Source: a virus
DNA: 58,705 nucleotides
Direction: 5' to 3' (one strand)
IMG/VR virus record: IMGVR_UViG_3300017941_000010
Coordinates: 1-58,705 of that record
The first letter of the stretch is position 1, and every line of letters starts with the position of its first letter. Shown here piece after piece: positions 7,311 to 15,189 of the stretch. The notes below the pieces were generated by a model. It was not told where the DNA came from and ran no database searches. It worked only from the letters and a program-made list of their open reading frames with translations. Made by a program: the position numbers and the translations under genes.

Positions 7311-8391
7311 AACGGCAATGACAATTGCGAAACCTCAAGGCGCGATTACCCTCAATCAGGATTGGGAGCGCCCGGAGAATCTTGAACTGATTAAACGCAC
7401 CGTGGCCACGGGCCTCTCGGACGAAGAATTTGCGCTCTTTTGTCATGTGGCGCGGGTGCGCCATCTTGATCCACTGCAGCGGCAGATTCACGCCGTGAAG
7501 CGTTCAGCTTGGGACCTAGAAAAAAACGCCTACGTCGAGAAGATGACCATCCAGACGGGTATCGACGGCTATCGCTCGATTGCCAACCGCACGGGCGTCT
7601 ATATGCCTTCGGAAAAACTTCCCCTGGTAGAAGACAGTGGCAAGGTGGATCTGCGCGTCACTATGTGGGTGAAAAAATTCTCGCAGAATGACAGCGCGTG
7701 GCACGAATTTGGCGCAACTGCCTACTATCGCGAATTTGTGCAGACACGCAAGGATAAGCAAAGCGGCAAATTCGAACCGAATGCGATGTGGGGCAAAATG
7801 CCGGTCAATCAGCTGACAAAATGTGCCGAAGCTCTGGCATTGCGTCGGGGCTGGCCAGAAGAGCTGGGCGGCGTCTACGTGGACGAAGAAATGCCGACAC
7901 AGGAACCTGCCTTCTTGCCTCCAGAAAAGACTGTAGACCACGCTCAGGAGAAAACAAAGCGGGATCTGGGCACGCTCCATGTATCAACCGAGCCCAATCG
8001 TGGACACGGCCATGAAGGCACACAGCGGCCTCCAGAACAGGACAATCTTTGTGCGGAATGCCGCGTTTTGAATGGCCATGCGGCTGATTGCAGTTTGCGG
8101 AAAAAAAGCGGCAAAAAAAGCAAGCGGGAATCATGGGAGACACAGCCAGGCCACGATCCGAAGATTCACATCTCTTTTGACGATGCAGTCATGCTGTTTG
8201 ATGTACAGCGCAAACTGAATCTGTCGGAAGACCAGATCAAGGGGCTGCTTGATCGGGAATTTGAGATTCAGCACCGTTACCTGATTCGGCAGGACCAGTT
8301 CCAACTTGTTCTTGAAACTATCGGAAAAGAATTTGGAGAAAAGCCGCAAAAAACCAACCAGGAACCACCAGACGAAATGTTTACGGAATAG
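7303..8391 (+). CDS. bet: Bet/RecT-family single-strand annealing recombinase (362 aa)
   Basis: Phage recombination annealase that pairs with the upstream exonuclease. The N-terminal half has the Bet signature (LSDEEFALFCHVARVRHLDP, then IQTGIDGYRSIANRTG and PVNQLTKCAEALALRRGWP). The C-terminal 150 residues are a low-complexity charged tail with a small Cys/His cluster (CAECRVLNGHAADC) that could bind zinc, longer than in lambda Beta. I start at the ATG overlapping the exonuclease stop; a second Met follows five codons later. Confidence 0.9.
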   Translation: MVETAMTIAKPQGAITLNQDWERPENLELIKRTVATGLSDEEFALFCHVARVRHLDPLQRQIHAVKRSAWDLEKNAYVEKMTIQTGIDGYRSIANRTGVYMPSEKLPLVEDSGKVDLRVTMWVKKFSQNDSAWHEFGATAYYREFVQTRKDKQSGKFEPNAMWGKMPVNQLTKCAEALALRRGWPEELGGVYVDEEMPTQEPAFLPPEKTVDHAQEKTKRDLGTLHVSTEPNRGHGHEGTQRPPEQDNLCAECRVLNGHAADCSLRKKSGKKSKRESWETQPGHDPKIHISFDDAVMLFDVQRKLNLSEDQIKGLLDREFEIQHRYLIRQDQFQLVLETIGKEFGEKPQKTNQEPPDEMFTE

Positions 8392-8535
8392 CGGCAATGG
8401 GCTTTTGAAATGTAGAAAACGGTTTTTTCGCCTGCTTTACAGGAAAATTGCGGCCTTCCATGAAATAAGGCCAATCGCTGTGGTAAGTGCGATATGATTT
8501 TTCCGTATCAAAAACGGTCTGGAGGAGATAAGTCA

Positions 8536-8889
8536 ATGCGAATGATGGATCAAACTGCGGCTTTCCCGCGCAAGGTGCTGATTGATCAATACAAAACTTT
8601 GATCGATGCGGCTGTGAATGCAGCCCTTGGCCCAGATCACTTGCCGCGCGTTGTTGTGGAGGATTTCGATTCCTACAAGTTGGCCGTTCGGGCTGCCAAT
8701 GCGATTCGAAAATACAGCCAGGATAACCAGCTCACGCTGCGAGTATCGTGCCCGGAAGGCAAGAAAACCATCTATGTTTATAAGGCAGCAACACCAATGA
8801 AAAAACGGGAACGGACCAAGAAGCCAAGCGTTCCTGCAAACGAGGAGGCACCTGCTCCGGTACCTGCTTCCCCGGAAGAAGTTGCCTGA
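8536..8889 (+). CDS. Hypothetical protein (117 aa)
   Basis: Start MRMMDQTAAF has a strong ribosome site (GGAGGAGATAAG). The protein is a small alpha/beta domain with a Lys/Arg-rich stretch (MKKRERTKKPS) and a Pro/Ala/Glu tail (about 95-117). It sits between the recombination pair and an excisionase-like gene and is followed by a perfect hairpin terminator. Family not recognised; the basic stretch suggests nucleic-acid contact. Confidence 0.75.
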   Translation: MRMMDQTAAFPRKVLIDQYKTLIDAAVNAALGPDHLPRVVVEDFDSYKLAVRAANAIRKYSQDNQLTLRVSCPEGKKTIYVYKAATPMKKRERTKKPSVPANEEAPAPVPASPEEVA

Positions 8890-8907
8890 AAAAACGAACT
8901 TCATTCT

Positions 8908-8937
8908 GGCAGTCCAGATTCTGGACTGCCTTTCCTT
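8908..8937 (+). terminator. Hairpin terminator GGCAGTCCAGA/TCTGGACTGCC
   Basis: Perfect stem followed by TTTCCTT, 18 bases after the stop codon. Its core is the TCCAGA/TCTGGA palindrome also found at 347, 36088 and 40541. Confidence 0.8.
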
Positions 8938-9126
8938 CTGTGCAATTGGCCATTTCCTCGGTAATCGATTCGATATATTTTTATCGTTTTTGTCTTTTTT
9001 CCTACGATTTTTGAAATAAATTGTGATTCTCAGTCAAGAAGTGTTGCATTTCGGTTCAAAAAGGGTTAAGTTGTGGAATTTAGAAAGATCTCGATGTTTT
9101 GATCCAAACAGGGGAGGAGATTGTGT

Positions 9127-9369
9127 ATGGAATTTAGAACGAACCAGCCACTTGAGCCTCTTATCAATGCCAACGAAGCGGCTGAGTATCTTGGCTTTTC
9201 GTCGTTGACTGTGCGTCGGATGGCGCATGAAGGACGCCTGCCTTCCATTGCTTTCCCTATGGGAAGAACAGGTAAATTCACTCATCGTTTTCGTGTCTCC
9301 GAACTGCAGACATTTCTAAGCACGCTTGAACGACATGCTGTTTTGGCTGAACGCCAAGACCCCACCTAG
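9127..9369 (+). CDS. Excisionase / MerR-like DNA-binding protein (80 aa)
   Basis: The segment LINANEAAEYLGFSSLTVRRMAHEGRLP is the winged helix-turn-helix of the excisionase/HTH_17 family, followed by the wing strand FTHRFRVSELQTFL. ATG at 9127 is eight bases after GGGGAGGAGA; a TTG two codons earlier is possible. It lies about 400 bases upstream of the integrase, a typical place for a recombination directionality factor or regulator. Confidence 0.85.
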   Translation: MEFRTNQPLEPLINANEAAEYLGFSSLTVRRMAHEGRLPSIAFPMGRTGKFTHRFRVSELQTFLSTLERHAVLAERQDPT

Positions 9370-9376
9370 AGGGAAT

Positions 9377-9422
9377 AAACACGTAGGGGCCGCTGATTGC
9401 GGCCCCTACGTGTTTAGTTTTT
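9377..9422 (+). terminator. Strong bidirectional terminator
   Basis: Perfect 17-bp stem (AAACACGTAGGGGCCGC and its complement) with a five-base loop, flanked by A and T runs, so it can act on both strands. Confidence 0.9.
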
Positions 9423-9429
9423 AGGCTCC

Positions 9430-9737
9430 CTGGTATTTTTCATGGTATTTTCGTTATTTAAACTGTAAATAGTTGATAATAAAGATAAATCGGATGCACT
9501 TTCAAAAAATTTGGGCAGCTTTTCAATCACTACATTCTCGTTCATTCTCGACGTTCCTCGACGCTTCTTCCGAATATATCTCCCATAAAATCTAACGCTT
9601 ACAGAAATCTTCTGGCTCGCCTCCTGTTCAATAAGCACAGCGAAGCGTGAAGAGATTCTTTGCGAAACAGCGATTTTTTTATGGTATTTTTAGGGCTGAT
9701 CGCAAGAAATACCATGTTTTGAAAACATGGTATTTCT
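9430..9737 (+). repeat. TGGTATTT repeats and large palindrome before the integrase
   Basis: This roughly 350-base gap holds no convincing gene (a 74-residue minus-strand frame is not supported). TGGTATTT occurs near 9430, 9441, 9681 and 9729, and as its complement near 9710. The last two form a perfect inverted repeat, AAATACCATGTTTT / AAAACATGGTATTT (about 9706-9735). The spacing next to an integrase fits arm-type integrase or excisionase sites, or an operator. Confidence 0.5.
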
Positions 9738-9771
9738 AAAAAACACAAAAAGTCGAGGAAAGGCAGTAAAC

Positions 9772-11028
9772 ATGGGCACTTTGAGCGAATTGAACAACCT
9801 GAAATGCGAGAAAGCCAAGCCGAATCTCAAGCCGTATCGCCTTACCGACCAGCACGGATTGCACCTCCTGATCACCCCCCAGGGAGGCAAATTGTGGCGC
9901 TGGAAATACATGTTTGAAGGTAAGCAAAAGGAAATGGCGCTCGGGAAGTACCCAGATATATCACTGGCAAACGCTCGGGTTCTCCACTCCCAGGCTCGGG
10001 CTCTCCTGGCAACTGGCGTCGACCCAATGGCCCTTCGGAAAGAAGCCAAAAAAGAAGTCAAGGCCAAACAGGAACTGCAATCCCAAGCAGAAAAAGACAA
10101 CGGATTCACCTTTGAAGCACTCGCCCGCCAATGGCTGGCGTGGTGGCGAGAAGATAAAAATGCGCGCTATGCCCTCGCTTCTGAACGCCGGTTCGAAACC
10201 GACATCTTTCCAGTCATCGGGAAATGGCATCCCAAGAAAATTACCCGCGCCGATATTGTCCGATTGATCCAAGGAGTGGACGGGCGAGGAGTCCACAATG
10301 TTGCTCTGCGCGAACTGCAGCACATCAGCCAAGTTTATGAACACGGCATCGATTGCTGTCTTGTCGATGTGAATCCGGCTTCTGGAATCCGGCCGAAACA
10401 CATCCTGAGCAGAAAGACTGCCCAGAATTTTGCCCGTTTGGAGATAAAAGATGTGCCGGAATTGCTTGGCAAGATCAGAGACTACGGCGGCAATGTGCTA
10501 GTCCGGATGGCAATGGAACTGCTCAGCCTGACATTCGTGCGCACTGGAGAACTGATCGGAGGCCGTTGGGAGGAGATCGACTTTGAGAAAAAACAATGGC
10601 GCATCCCAGGAGAACGCATGAAGATGAAAACCGTTCATATCGTTCCCCTGGCCAAACAATCCATCCAGCTGCTGGAACAGCTCTACAGAATGACAGGGAA
10701 TACTCCCTACTTGTTTCCGAAGATCCGGACCCTTCGTTATGAAACCATGTCGCTGAATACGCTTTTGAAAATGCTGGAACGGCTTGGATACAGAAAACGG
10801 ATGACGGGCCATGGATGGAGAGGAATCGCTTCAACCTGGTTGCGCGAACATGGATACCTTCGGGAATACGTGGAAACACAACTAGCCCACTTGAACGGAA
10901 ATGCCACGGAACGCGCTTATAACTACGCCCAGTATCTGGATCAACGGGCAGAAATGATGCAAGCGTGGGCGGATGCCCTGGACGAAATGCGTAACAGCAT
11001 TTCGTCCAGGATACGCCTCGTTGCGTGA
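9772..11028 (+). CDS. int: Tyrosine recombinase / integrase, P4 type (418 aa)
   Basis: Site-specific integrase. The N-terminal DUF4102-like arm-binding domain (YRLTDQHGLHLLITPQGGKLWRW in two pieces, then KEMALGKYPDISLANAR), a core-binding domain (about 110-200) and a catalytic domain are visible. Catalytic residues: Arg in FVRTGELIGGRW, the His-x2-Arg box in MTGHGWRGIASTWL, and Tyr in RAYNYAQYLDQR. Start MGTLSEL is preceded by GAGGAAAGG. Length is normal for P4-like integrases. The phage is therefore probably temperate. Confidence 0.95.
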   Translation: MGTLSELNNLKCEKAKPNLKPYRLTDQHGLHLLITPQGGKLWRWKYMFEGKQKEMALGKYPDISLANARVLHSQARALLATGVDPMALRKEAKKEVKAKQELQSQAEKDNGFTFEALARQWLAWWREDKNARYALASERRFETDIFPVIGKWHPKKITRADIVRLIQGVDGRGVHNVALRELQHISQVYEHGIDCCLVDVNPASGIRPKHILSRKTAQNFARLEIKDVPELLGKIRDYGGNVLVRMAMELLSLTFVRTGELIGGRWEEIDFEKKQWRIPGERMKMKTVHIVPLAKQSIQLLEQLYRMTGNTPYLFPKIRTLRYETMSLNTLLKMLERLGYRKRMTGHGWRGIASTWLREHGYLREYVETQLAHLNGNATERAYNYAQYLDQRAEMMQAWADALDEMRNSISSRIRLVA

Positions 11029-11052
11029 AGGCATTTTTTCTTGCATCGTTCA

Positions 11053-11101
11053 AAAAAACAGCCGGTCCGTGAGAAGAAAATCTCTTGACCGGCTGTTTTT
11101 T
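11053..11101 (+). terminator. Rho-independent terminator of the integrase
   Basis: AACAGCCGGTC / GACCGGCTGTT stem followed by TTTTTA, 25 bases after the stop codon; the A run upstream makes it usable from either strand. Confidence 0.88.
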
Positions 11102-11221
11102 ATTCGCCGTTTTTGTTCATTTAAACCGTAGCTCTACCAATAGTTCTTGTTTCTTAAATCGCAATTGCAAACCCTTAAAAAGCGTGAATAATCGACCTAG
11201 ATTCTTTCTGGGGTTATCCCA

Positions 11222-11434
11222 ATGAAGAAAAAAATTGAGTTACACGAGCGGCCCATGATTCTGCGCAAAAAACAGGTTCTGGCCATGGTGGGCCTGAGTG
11301 CCAGCACCATCTACACCCTCCAAAAAGCAGGCTCCTTTCCCCTGCCCGTCAAATTGAGCCAGCGCGCCACCGGGTGGCTGACCAGCGATATTGAAAACTG
11401 GTTGGCGACCAAGGTGGCCGAAAGAGCGGCATAA
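11222..11434 (+). CDS. alpA: AlpA-family phage transcriptional regulator (70 aa)
   Basis: Compact helix-turn-helix protein. ILRKKQVLAMVGLSASTIYT, then FPLPVKLSQRATGWLTSDIENWL, match the AlpA/Prophage_AlpA signature (R.kqV..mvGlS.stiY..g.FP.pv.ls.r..gW). Such proteins activate int or excision genes. It starts the leftmost gene of the replication region, just after the integrase terminator. Confidence 0.92.
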   Translation: MKKKIELHERPMILRKKQVLAMVGLSASTIYTLQKAGSFPLPVKLSQRATGWLTSDIENWLATKVAERAA

Positions 11435-11499
11435 CTCACTTCTAGCAGCGTGCCTTGAGCTACAGATTTTTATTGTGGCTGATGACCCGTTACGCTCTT

Positions 11500-11536
11500 T
11501 TCGCGACGGAGTTGCAGTGCATTGAACAAATGCAAC
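11500..11536 (+). repeat. Solitary CRISPR-repeat-like unit in the methyltransferase leader
   Basis: A single degenerate copy of the CRISPR repeat, with no neighbours at the 71-base period. Its 3' end reads AGTGCATT-GAACA-AATGCAAC: relative to the canonical TGCATC/GATGCA stem both partners changed (C to T, G to A), so pairing is kept. It ends 15 bases before the methyltransferase ATG at 11552. Same orientation as the arrays. Confidence 0.65.
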
Positions 11537-11551
11537 ACTGAGGCTGAGGCT

Positions 11552-13183
11552 ATGCGGGTGGCTGCTTATTACAACGAGATCGACACGCTGAAAGCAGAGA
11601 TTCTGCGAGAAGCAATTCGGGCCAATGCAATTGCACCGGGAGATGTGGATGAACGGAGCATTGTCGATGTCGAGCCAAATGACCTTGTGGGATATACCCA
11701 ATGCCACTTCTTTGCCGGAGGCGGATTCTGGAGCCTCGCCCTGCGCCAAGCCGGATGGCACGACAACCGGGCAGTGTGGACCGGAAGTTGCCCCTGCCCG
11801 AGCTTCAGCGCAGCGGGCAAAGGCGAAGGGTTTGCAGACCCTCGTCACCTCTGGCCTGCTTGGGCACGACTCATCCGCCAGTGTCACCCTACAACAATCT
11901 TTGGAGAGCAGGTTAGTGCCGCGATTGGACATGGCTGGCTCGACCTTGTTCAAACTGACCTGGAAGCACAAGAGTACGCCGTTGGGAAGGCGGTACTTGG
12001 AGCGTGCAGCGTCGGCGCTCCGCACATCCGTCAACGCCTCTACTTCACCGCCACCTGCGCCACCTGCGGTGGGGCTAATGGCGGCTTCGCCGCTGAGTGC
12101 GTGGCCGACGCCGCAGACACACGACGACAAGCTGCGGGGCAATACAGAAGCAGACAACCATTCCTTTCCGCACGACCTGAGCAATGCGGCGACACTGACC
12201 GGCTGGCCGAGTCCGCAAGTGAGCGATATGACCGGCGGCGGACAAGCGAAACGTGCGCTCGTTTCGAAGAGACCAAGTGGGATCGCACAATCCTCGAACC
12301 TGAACGACTACGCGATGCTGGCGAGCTGGAGCACGCCACGCAGCGAGGACTCGGAATGTGCGGGAGCACATCGGGGGCAAGCGGACACGCTGCACAGTCA
12401 AGCGAATTTGGCGGCGTGGGCGACACCGACAGGACCGGCACCGCACGACACAGACCAGACAGCGGGGAAGGCGCGACTGCGCGAGGGCTATGGTCAGGAT
12501 CTGGCGATTCAGGCGTCCTTGGCGGCGTGGGCGACACCAGCGGAACGGGATTGGAAGGGCGCGAACAGCCATCTTCATGTAACGGAGACGGGTACGGGGC
12601 GAATGCACATGGATCAGTTAGCCAATCAAGCGAAACATCTGGCGGGCTGGCCGACGCCGATGGCGGGAACCCCTGCACAGAACGGGAACAACGAAGCGGG
12701 GAACAACGACAGCAGCCGCAAGACGGTGGAATTAGCGAGTTGGCCGACGCCAAGGCAGACGGACCCGAAATGCGGGAATATCCAAACGGAGAACTGCACA
12801 GGAAGCGACCTGACAAAGTTTACGCAACTGGCGGCGTGGCCGACGCCGAATTGCCCGAATGGTGGCAGGGTGCAATCGGATGCAGTGACGATGAGCCAGC
12901 GCAAGCCGGATGGAACGAAAGCACAGGCGGCGCTAGAGAACGTAGCGCAATTGAGCGGCCCGGTCCGCTTAACGGCTTCTGGAGAGGTGCTGACTGGATC
13001 GGATGCCGCGATGGAAAGTTCCGGCCAGTTGAATCCGGCACACAGCCGCTGGCTCATGGGTGTGCCGCCCGCGTGGGACGACTTCGCCTCTACGGCGATG
13101 CGATCTGTGTTCCAGCGGCGCAAGCGTTTATCGAAAGCTACCTTGAAACGGAGCGCATGAGCGATGAAGGGCACACGAAATGA
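11552..13183 (+). CDS. Phage DNA cytosine-5 methyltransferase-like protein (543 aa)
   Basis: Probably methylates phage DNA. N-terminal SAM motif region HFFAGGGFWSLALRQAGW, then the motif IV loop with Pro-Cys (GSCPCPSFSAAGKGEG), motif VI-like FGEQV and motif VIII QRLYF. The centre (about 190-430) is low-complexity, with recurring (V/L)ADA boxes and many Gly, Ser and Arg. The C-terminus WIGCRDGKFRPVESG...PLAHG...GRLRLYGDAI resembles the target-recognition/closing region of phage Dcm-like proteins. ATG chosen after GAGGCTGAGG; a TTG at 11522 would start inside the CRISPR-like unit. Nearly its whole length is overlapped by another long frame. Confidence 0.85.
   Translation: MRVAAYYNEIDTLKAEILREAIRANAIAPGDVDERSIVDVEPNDLVGYTQCHFFAGGGFWSLALRQAGWHDNRAVWTGSCPCPSFSAAGKGEGFADPRHLWPAWARLIRQCHPTTIFGEQVSAAIGHGWLDLVQTDLEAQEYAVGKAVLGACSVGAPHIRQRLYFTATCATCGGANGGFAAECVADAADTRRQAAGQYRSRQPFLSARPEQCGDTDRLAESASERYDRRRTSETCARFEETKWDRTILEPERLRDAGELEHATQRGLGMCGSTSGASGHAAQSSEFGGVGDTDRTGTARHRPDSGEGATARGLWSGSGDSGVLGGVGDTSGTGLEGREQPSSCNGDGYGANAHGSVSQSSETSGGLADADGGNPCTEREQRSGEQRQQPQDGGISELADAKADGPEMREYPNGELHRKRPDKVYATGGVADAELPEWWQGAIGCSDDEPAQAGWNESTGGARERSAIERPGPLNGFWRGADWIGCRDGKFRPVESGTQPLAHGCAARVGRLRLYGDAICVPAAQAFIESYLETERMSDEGHTK
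11679..13160 (+). CDS. Overprinted WPTP-repeat protein inside the methyltransferase (493 aa)
   Basis: A second long frame, on the same strand, reads through almost the whole methyltransferase gene. Start MTLWDIPNATSLPE has no clear ribosome site. It has an ordered N-terminal part (GSTLFKLTWKHKSTPLGRRY, then ASALRTS) followed by about eight tryptophan boxes of the form (A/G)WPTP or (A/S)W(A/S)TP at irregular spacing. Proteins with these same features are, to my recollection, annotated in other phages as hypothetical or DNA-methylase-like, so this may be a truly conserved dual-coding pair; alternatively it is a forced shadow of the repetitive methyltransferase. Confidence 0.45.
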   Translation: MTLWDIPNATSLPEADSGASPCAKPDGTTTGQCGPEVAPARASAQRAKAKGLQTLVTSGLLGHDSSASVTLQQSLESRLVPRLDMAGSTLFKLTWKHKSTPLGRRYLERAASALRTSVNASTSPPPAPPAVGLMAASPLSAWPTPQTHDDKLRGNTEADNHSFPHDLSNAATLTGWPSPQVSDMTGGGQAKRALVSKRPSGIAQSSNLNDYAMLASWSTPRSEDSECAGAHRGQADTLHSQANLAAWATPTGPAPHDTDQTAGKARLREGYGQDLAIQASLAAWATPAERDWKGANSHLHVTETGTGRMHMDQLANQAKHLAGWPTPMAGTPAQNGNNEAGNNDSSRKTVELASWPTPRQTDPKCGNIQTENCTGSDLTKFTQLAAWPTPNCPNGGRVQSDAVTMSQRKPDGTKAQAALENVAQLSGPVRLTASGEVLTGSDAAMESSGQLNPAHSRWLMGVPPAWDDFASTAMRSVFQRRKRLSKATLKRSA

Positions 13184-14109
13184 CAAAGTTGCCTGCGTTT
13201 CAATTCTATCCGGGAGACTGGCGCAAAGATGTCGGGGTGCAGTCGCTTGATTACTTTGATCGGGGAGTGTGGTGGGAAATGCTTTGCCTGATGCATGAAT
13301 CCGAACGGCGCGGCGTGCTGGTGCTAAATGGCCAAGCGATGAGCGAAGATGCTTTGGCCCGGCTACTCGGTTTGGATAAGCAAAAGCTAACCACCATCTT
13401 AACCGCACTGCTAACCTCGGGAGTTGCAAGCCGTGAAGCGGAGACTGGTGCGATCATGTGCCGGCGTATGGTGCGCGACGAAAAATTGCGCGAAATCCGC
13501 ACCGAAGCAGGGAAAAAGGGCGGAAATCCCGTTTTGCTTAACCAAAAAACAACCACTGAGGTTAAGCCTGCTCCCAAGCAAAATCCAACCCCTTCAGTTT
13601 CATCTTCAACTTCAGTTTCAACTGCAAAAACCAATGCGCCGGAAGGAGCAAAAAACGCTCCTTCCTCGTCCAATGATCTTTTTCCTGAGCTTGTTCAACC
13701 AGCAGCGGAAAGCCTCGAAACGCCTGCACTCGACGACGAGATTGCAGTAACCACCAGTGAAAATCCGCTGTGGCTGAAAGCGCTCAAGGAAGTGTTTGCC
13801 TATTACCTGGCTGTGATGAAACGCAACCCGAAGACGTACAGCTTTACCGCCTTGCGCAGGCGAAAAGGGCTGATGCGGCTAGAGGAAGCTTTGCGGATTG
13901 CAGGGGGCAACTTGGCCAACGCTGTGGAGTTGATGAAGGCGGTAATCGACGAAGTGGCTCTTTCGGACTGGCACATGGGCCGCAATCCGAAGACCGAAGG
14001 CAAGGCGTATTGCGAGTGGGAAGATCACATCTTCCGCTCCACCGAGCAATTTGAACACTGGTTACAACGCGCACAGGAACCAAGCGGGAAAGGGGTGGCA
14101 CGTGGTTGA
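13180..14109 (+). CDS. DUF1376-like replisome organiser / helicase loader (309 aa)
   Basis: The N-terminus LPAFQFYPGDWRKDVGVQSL, then FDRGVWWEMLCLMHES, is the DUF1376/Lin1244-type winged-helix domain found in phage replication initiators. A Ser/Thr/Pro-rich linker (about 125-175) leads to a C-terminal helical domain (about 195-300). It overlaps the methyltransferase stop and precedes the small genes leading to primase-helicase, consistent with origin recognition or helicase loading. Confidence 0.75.
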   Translation: MTKLPAFQFYPGDWRKDVGVQSLDYFDRGVWWEMLCLMHESERRGVLVLNGQAMSEDALARLLGLDKQKLTTILTALLTSGVASREAETGAIMCRRMVRDEKLREIRTEAGKKGGNPVLLNQKTTTEVKPAPKQNPTPSVSSSTSVSTAKTNAPEGAKNAPSSSNDLFPELVQPAAESLETPALDDEIAVTTSENPLWLKALKEVFAYYLAVMKRNPKTYSFTALRRRKGLMRLEEALRIAGGNLANAVELMKAVIDEVALSDWHMGRNPKTEGKAYCEWEDHIFRSTEQFEHWLQRAQEPSGKGVARG

Positions 14110-14428
14110 AGAGACGGGAGTGCAACGGATTGCCGCTGAACGTCGGCGGCAGATTGAAGTAAAGGGCTGGACGGCGGAGCATGACACCGAGCATGGATGC
14201 TGCCAGCTGCTTGATGCGGCGATTTGCTATGCAGGCGTTGCCGGAAGCCAAGTGTTGGACGAGGACGGCGGGAAAGAGGCCATGGAAGGCATTTTGGAAG
14301 AGTGGCCTTGGGATCGTGTGTGGTGGAAACCTTCCGCAGACCCGGTGCGCAATCTGACCAAGGCGGGAGCACTGATTGCTGCGGAAATCGATCGCATCTT
14401 GTATCAGCGGGAGAACGGCGATGAGTGA
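14102..14428 (+). CDS. Conserved phage protein, IAAERRRQI family (108 aa)
   Basis: GTG start overlaps the upstream stop; the longer frame from 14051 has no support. Conserved-looking signature RIAAERRRQIEVKGWTAEHD, a long helix, then WWKPSADPVRNLTKAGALIAAEID. This arrangement is common in phage hypotheticals. The His/Glu/Asp-rich helical core hints at a nucleotide-binding all-alpha fold (MazG-like), but this is a guess. Confidence 0.8.
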   Translation: MVEETGVQRIAAERRRQIEVKGWTAEHDTEHGCCQLLDAAICYAGVAGSQVLDEDGGKEAMEGILEEWPWDRVWWKPSADPVRNLTKAGALIAAEIDRILYQRENGDE

Positions 14429-14657
14429 AGTGAAACAAGTTTTTGTGACGGTGACGATGACGCCGCTGGAATTGAAGCTTTTCCGGCGTGCGCTGGCTAA
14501 AGCCGCTGACCAGGATATTTTGGATCGGACACTGGCTTTGCGCAGAATCTGCGAACTGGACCTGCTGCGCTGGGATGCGGAAGACCGTGCAGAGGAAGCG
14601 GCGAAGCAGATTGAAAAAGCCAACCGGCCAGTGCGCCGGGTACCGAGGGCAGCATGA
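14421..14657 (+). CDS. Hypothetical helical protein (78 aa)
   Basis: ATG overlaps the previous gene by eight bases (stop TGA at 14426). MSEVKQVFVTVTMTP begins with a strand, followed by a long Arg/Leu/Ala/Glu helix. No family recognised. Translationally coupled member of the replication operon. Confidence 0.7.
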   Translation: MSEVKQVFVTVTMTPLELKLFRRALAKAADQDILDRTLALRRICELDLLRWDAEDRAEEAAKQIEKANRPVRRVPRAA

Positions 14658-14968
14658 GTTTGCCGTGGCATTTGCGGGTTCCGGTGGCGGTTTTTCAACC
14701 GATGCAGCATCGGTTGGATGAGCCGCTAGAGTTGCCGCCTGCCATGGAATTTCAACTGCAGCGGCGGATGGTGGTGAGTTATGTGTGCGAAGCGTGTTTG
14801 GAGATGAATCTTCCGCTCGATCAGTGCCGGAGCCCGGAGTGGGAATGGAACGACGTGAATGTATCGGCTGGGGTTCCGGAAGAGGTGGTTCATTGGGCGG
14901 AGCAACATGCGTATCTGCACATGCGGCTTGAGGAGTCGGGGCGCAGAAAGGAAGCGGCAAGAAGATGA
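14654..14968 (+). CDS. Hypothetical protein (104 aa)
   Basis: ATGA overlap on both sides places it firmly in the operon. Contains one Cys-x2-Cys (YVCEACLEM) and a later Cys, and a Trp/Glu-rich C-terminal half. Function unknown; possible partial zinc knuckle. Confidence 0.7.
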   Translation: MSLPWHLRVPVAVFQPMQHRLDEPLELPPAMEFQLQRRMVVSYVCEACLEMNLPLDQCRSPEWEWNDVNVSAGVPEEVVHWAEQHAYLHMRLEESGRRKEAARR

Positions 14969-15177
14969 CGGCATTTGACCCGATGTTTATGGAGCGGGAA
15001 AGGGAGAAAGCTCTTCGTAAAAAGCATAAAAATTCCCGCTGTGCCTACTATGCGCGACGGTTTGGTTTGAGTGAATTACAACAGCACAACTTACTGCGAA
15101 CGGCTATTCAAGTAGACCAATTGGATCGATGCAGGGACGATGCGGCGCGGCGGCTGATTCTGGGTATATCGAAATGA
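14965..15177 (+). CDS. Small basic protein (70 aa)
   Basis: ATGA overlap with the previous gene. Strongly basic N-terminal half (MEREREKALRKKHKNSR) and helical C-terminal half. It lies 12 bases upstream of the primase-helicase. No family recognised. Confidence 0.7.
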   Translation: MTAFDPMFMEREREKALRKKHKNSRCAYYARRFGLSELQQHNLLRTAIQVDQLDRCRDDAARRLILGISK

Positions 15178-15189
15178 AAGAAGTGCAGC

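Noticed and set aside
9414-9638. 74-residue minus-strand open frame
   Set aside because: No ribosome site, overlaps the bidirectional terminator and the TGGTATTT repeats, and has unlikely composition.
11522-11551. TTG start of the methyltransferase at 11522
   Set aside because: It would begin inside the CRISPR-like hairpin and lacks a ribosome site; the ATG at 11552 has GAGGCTGAGG upstream.
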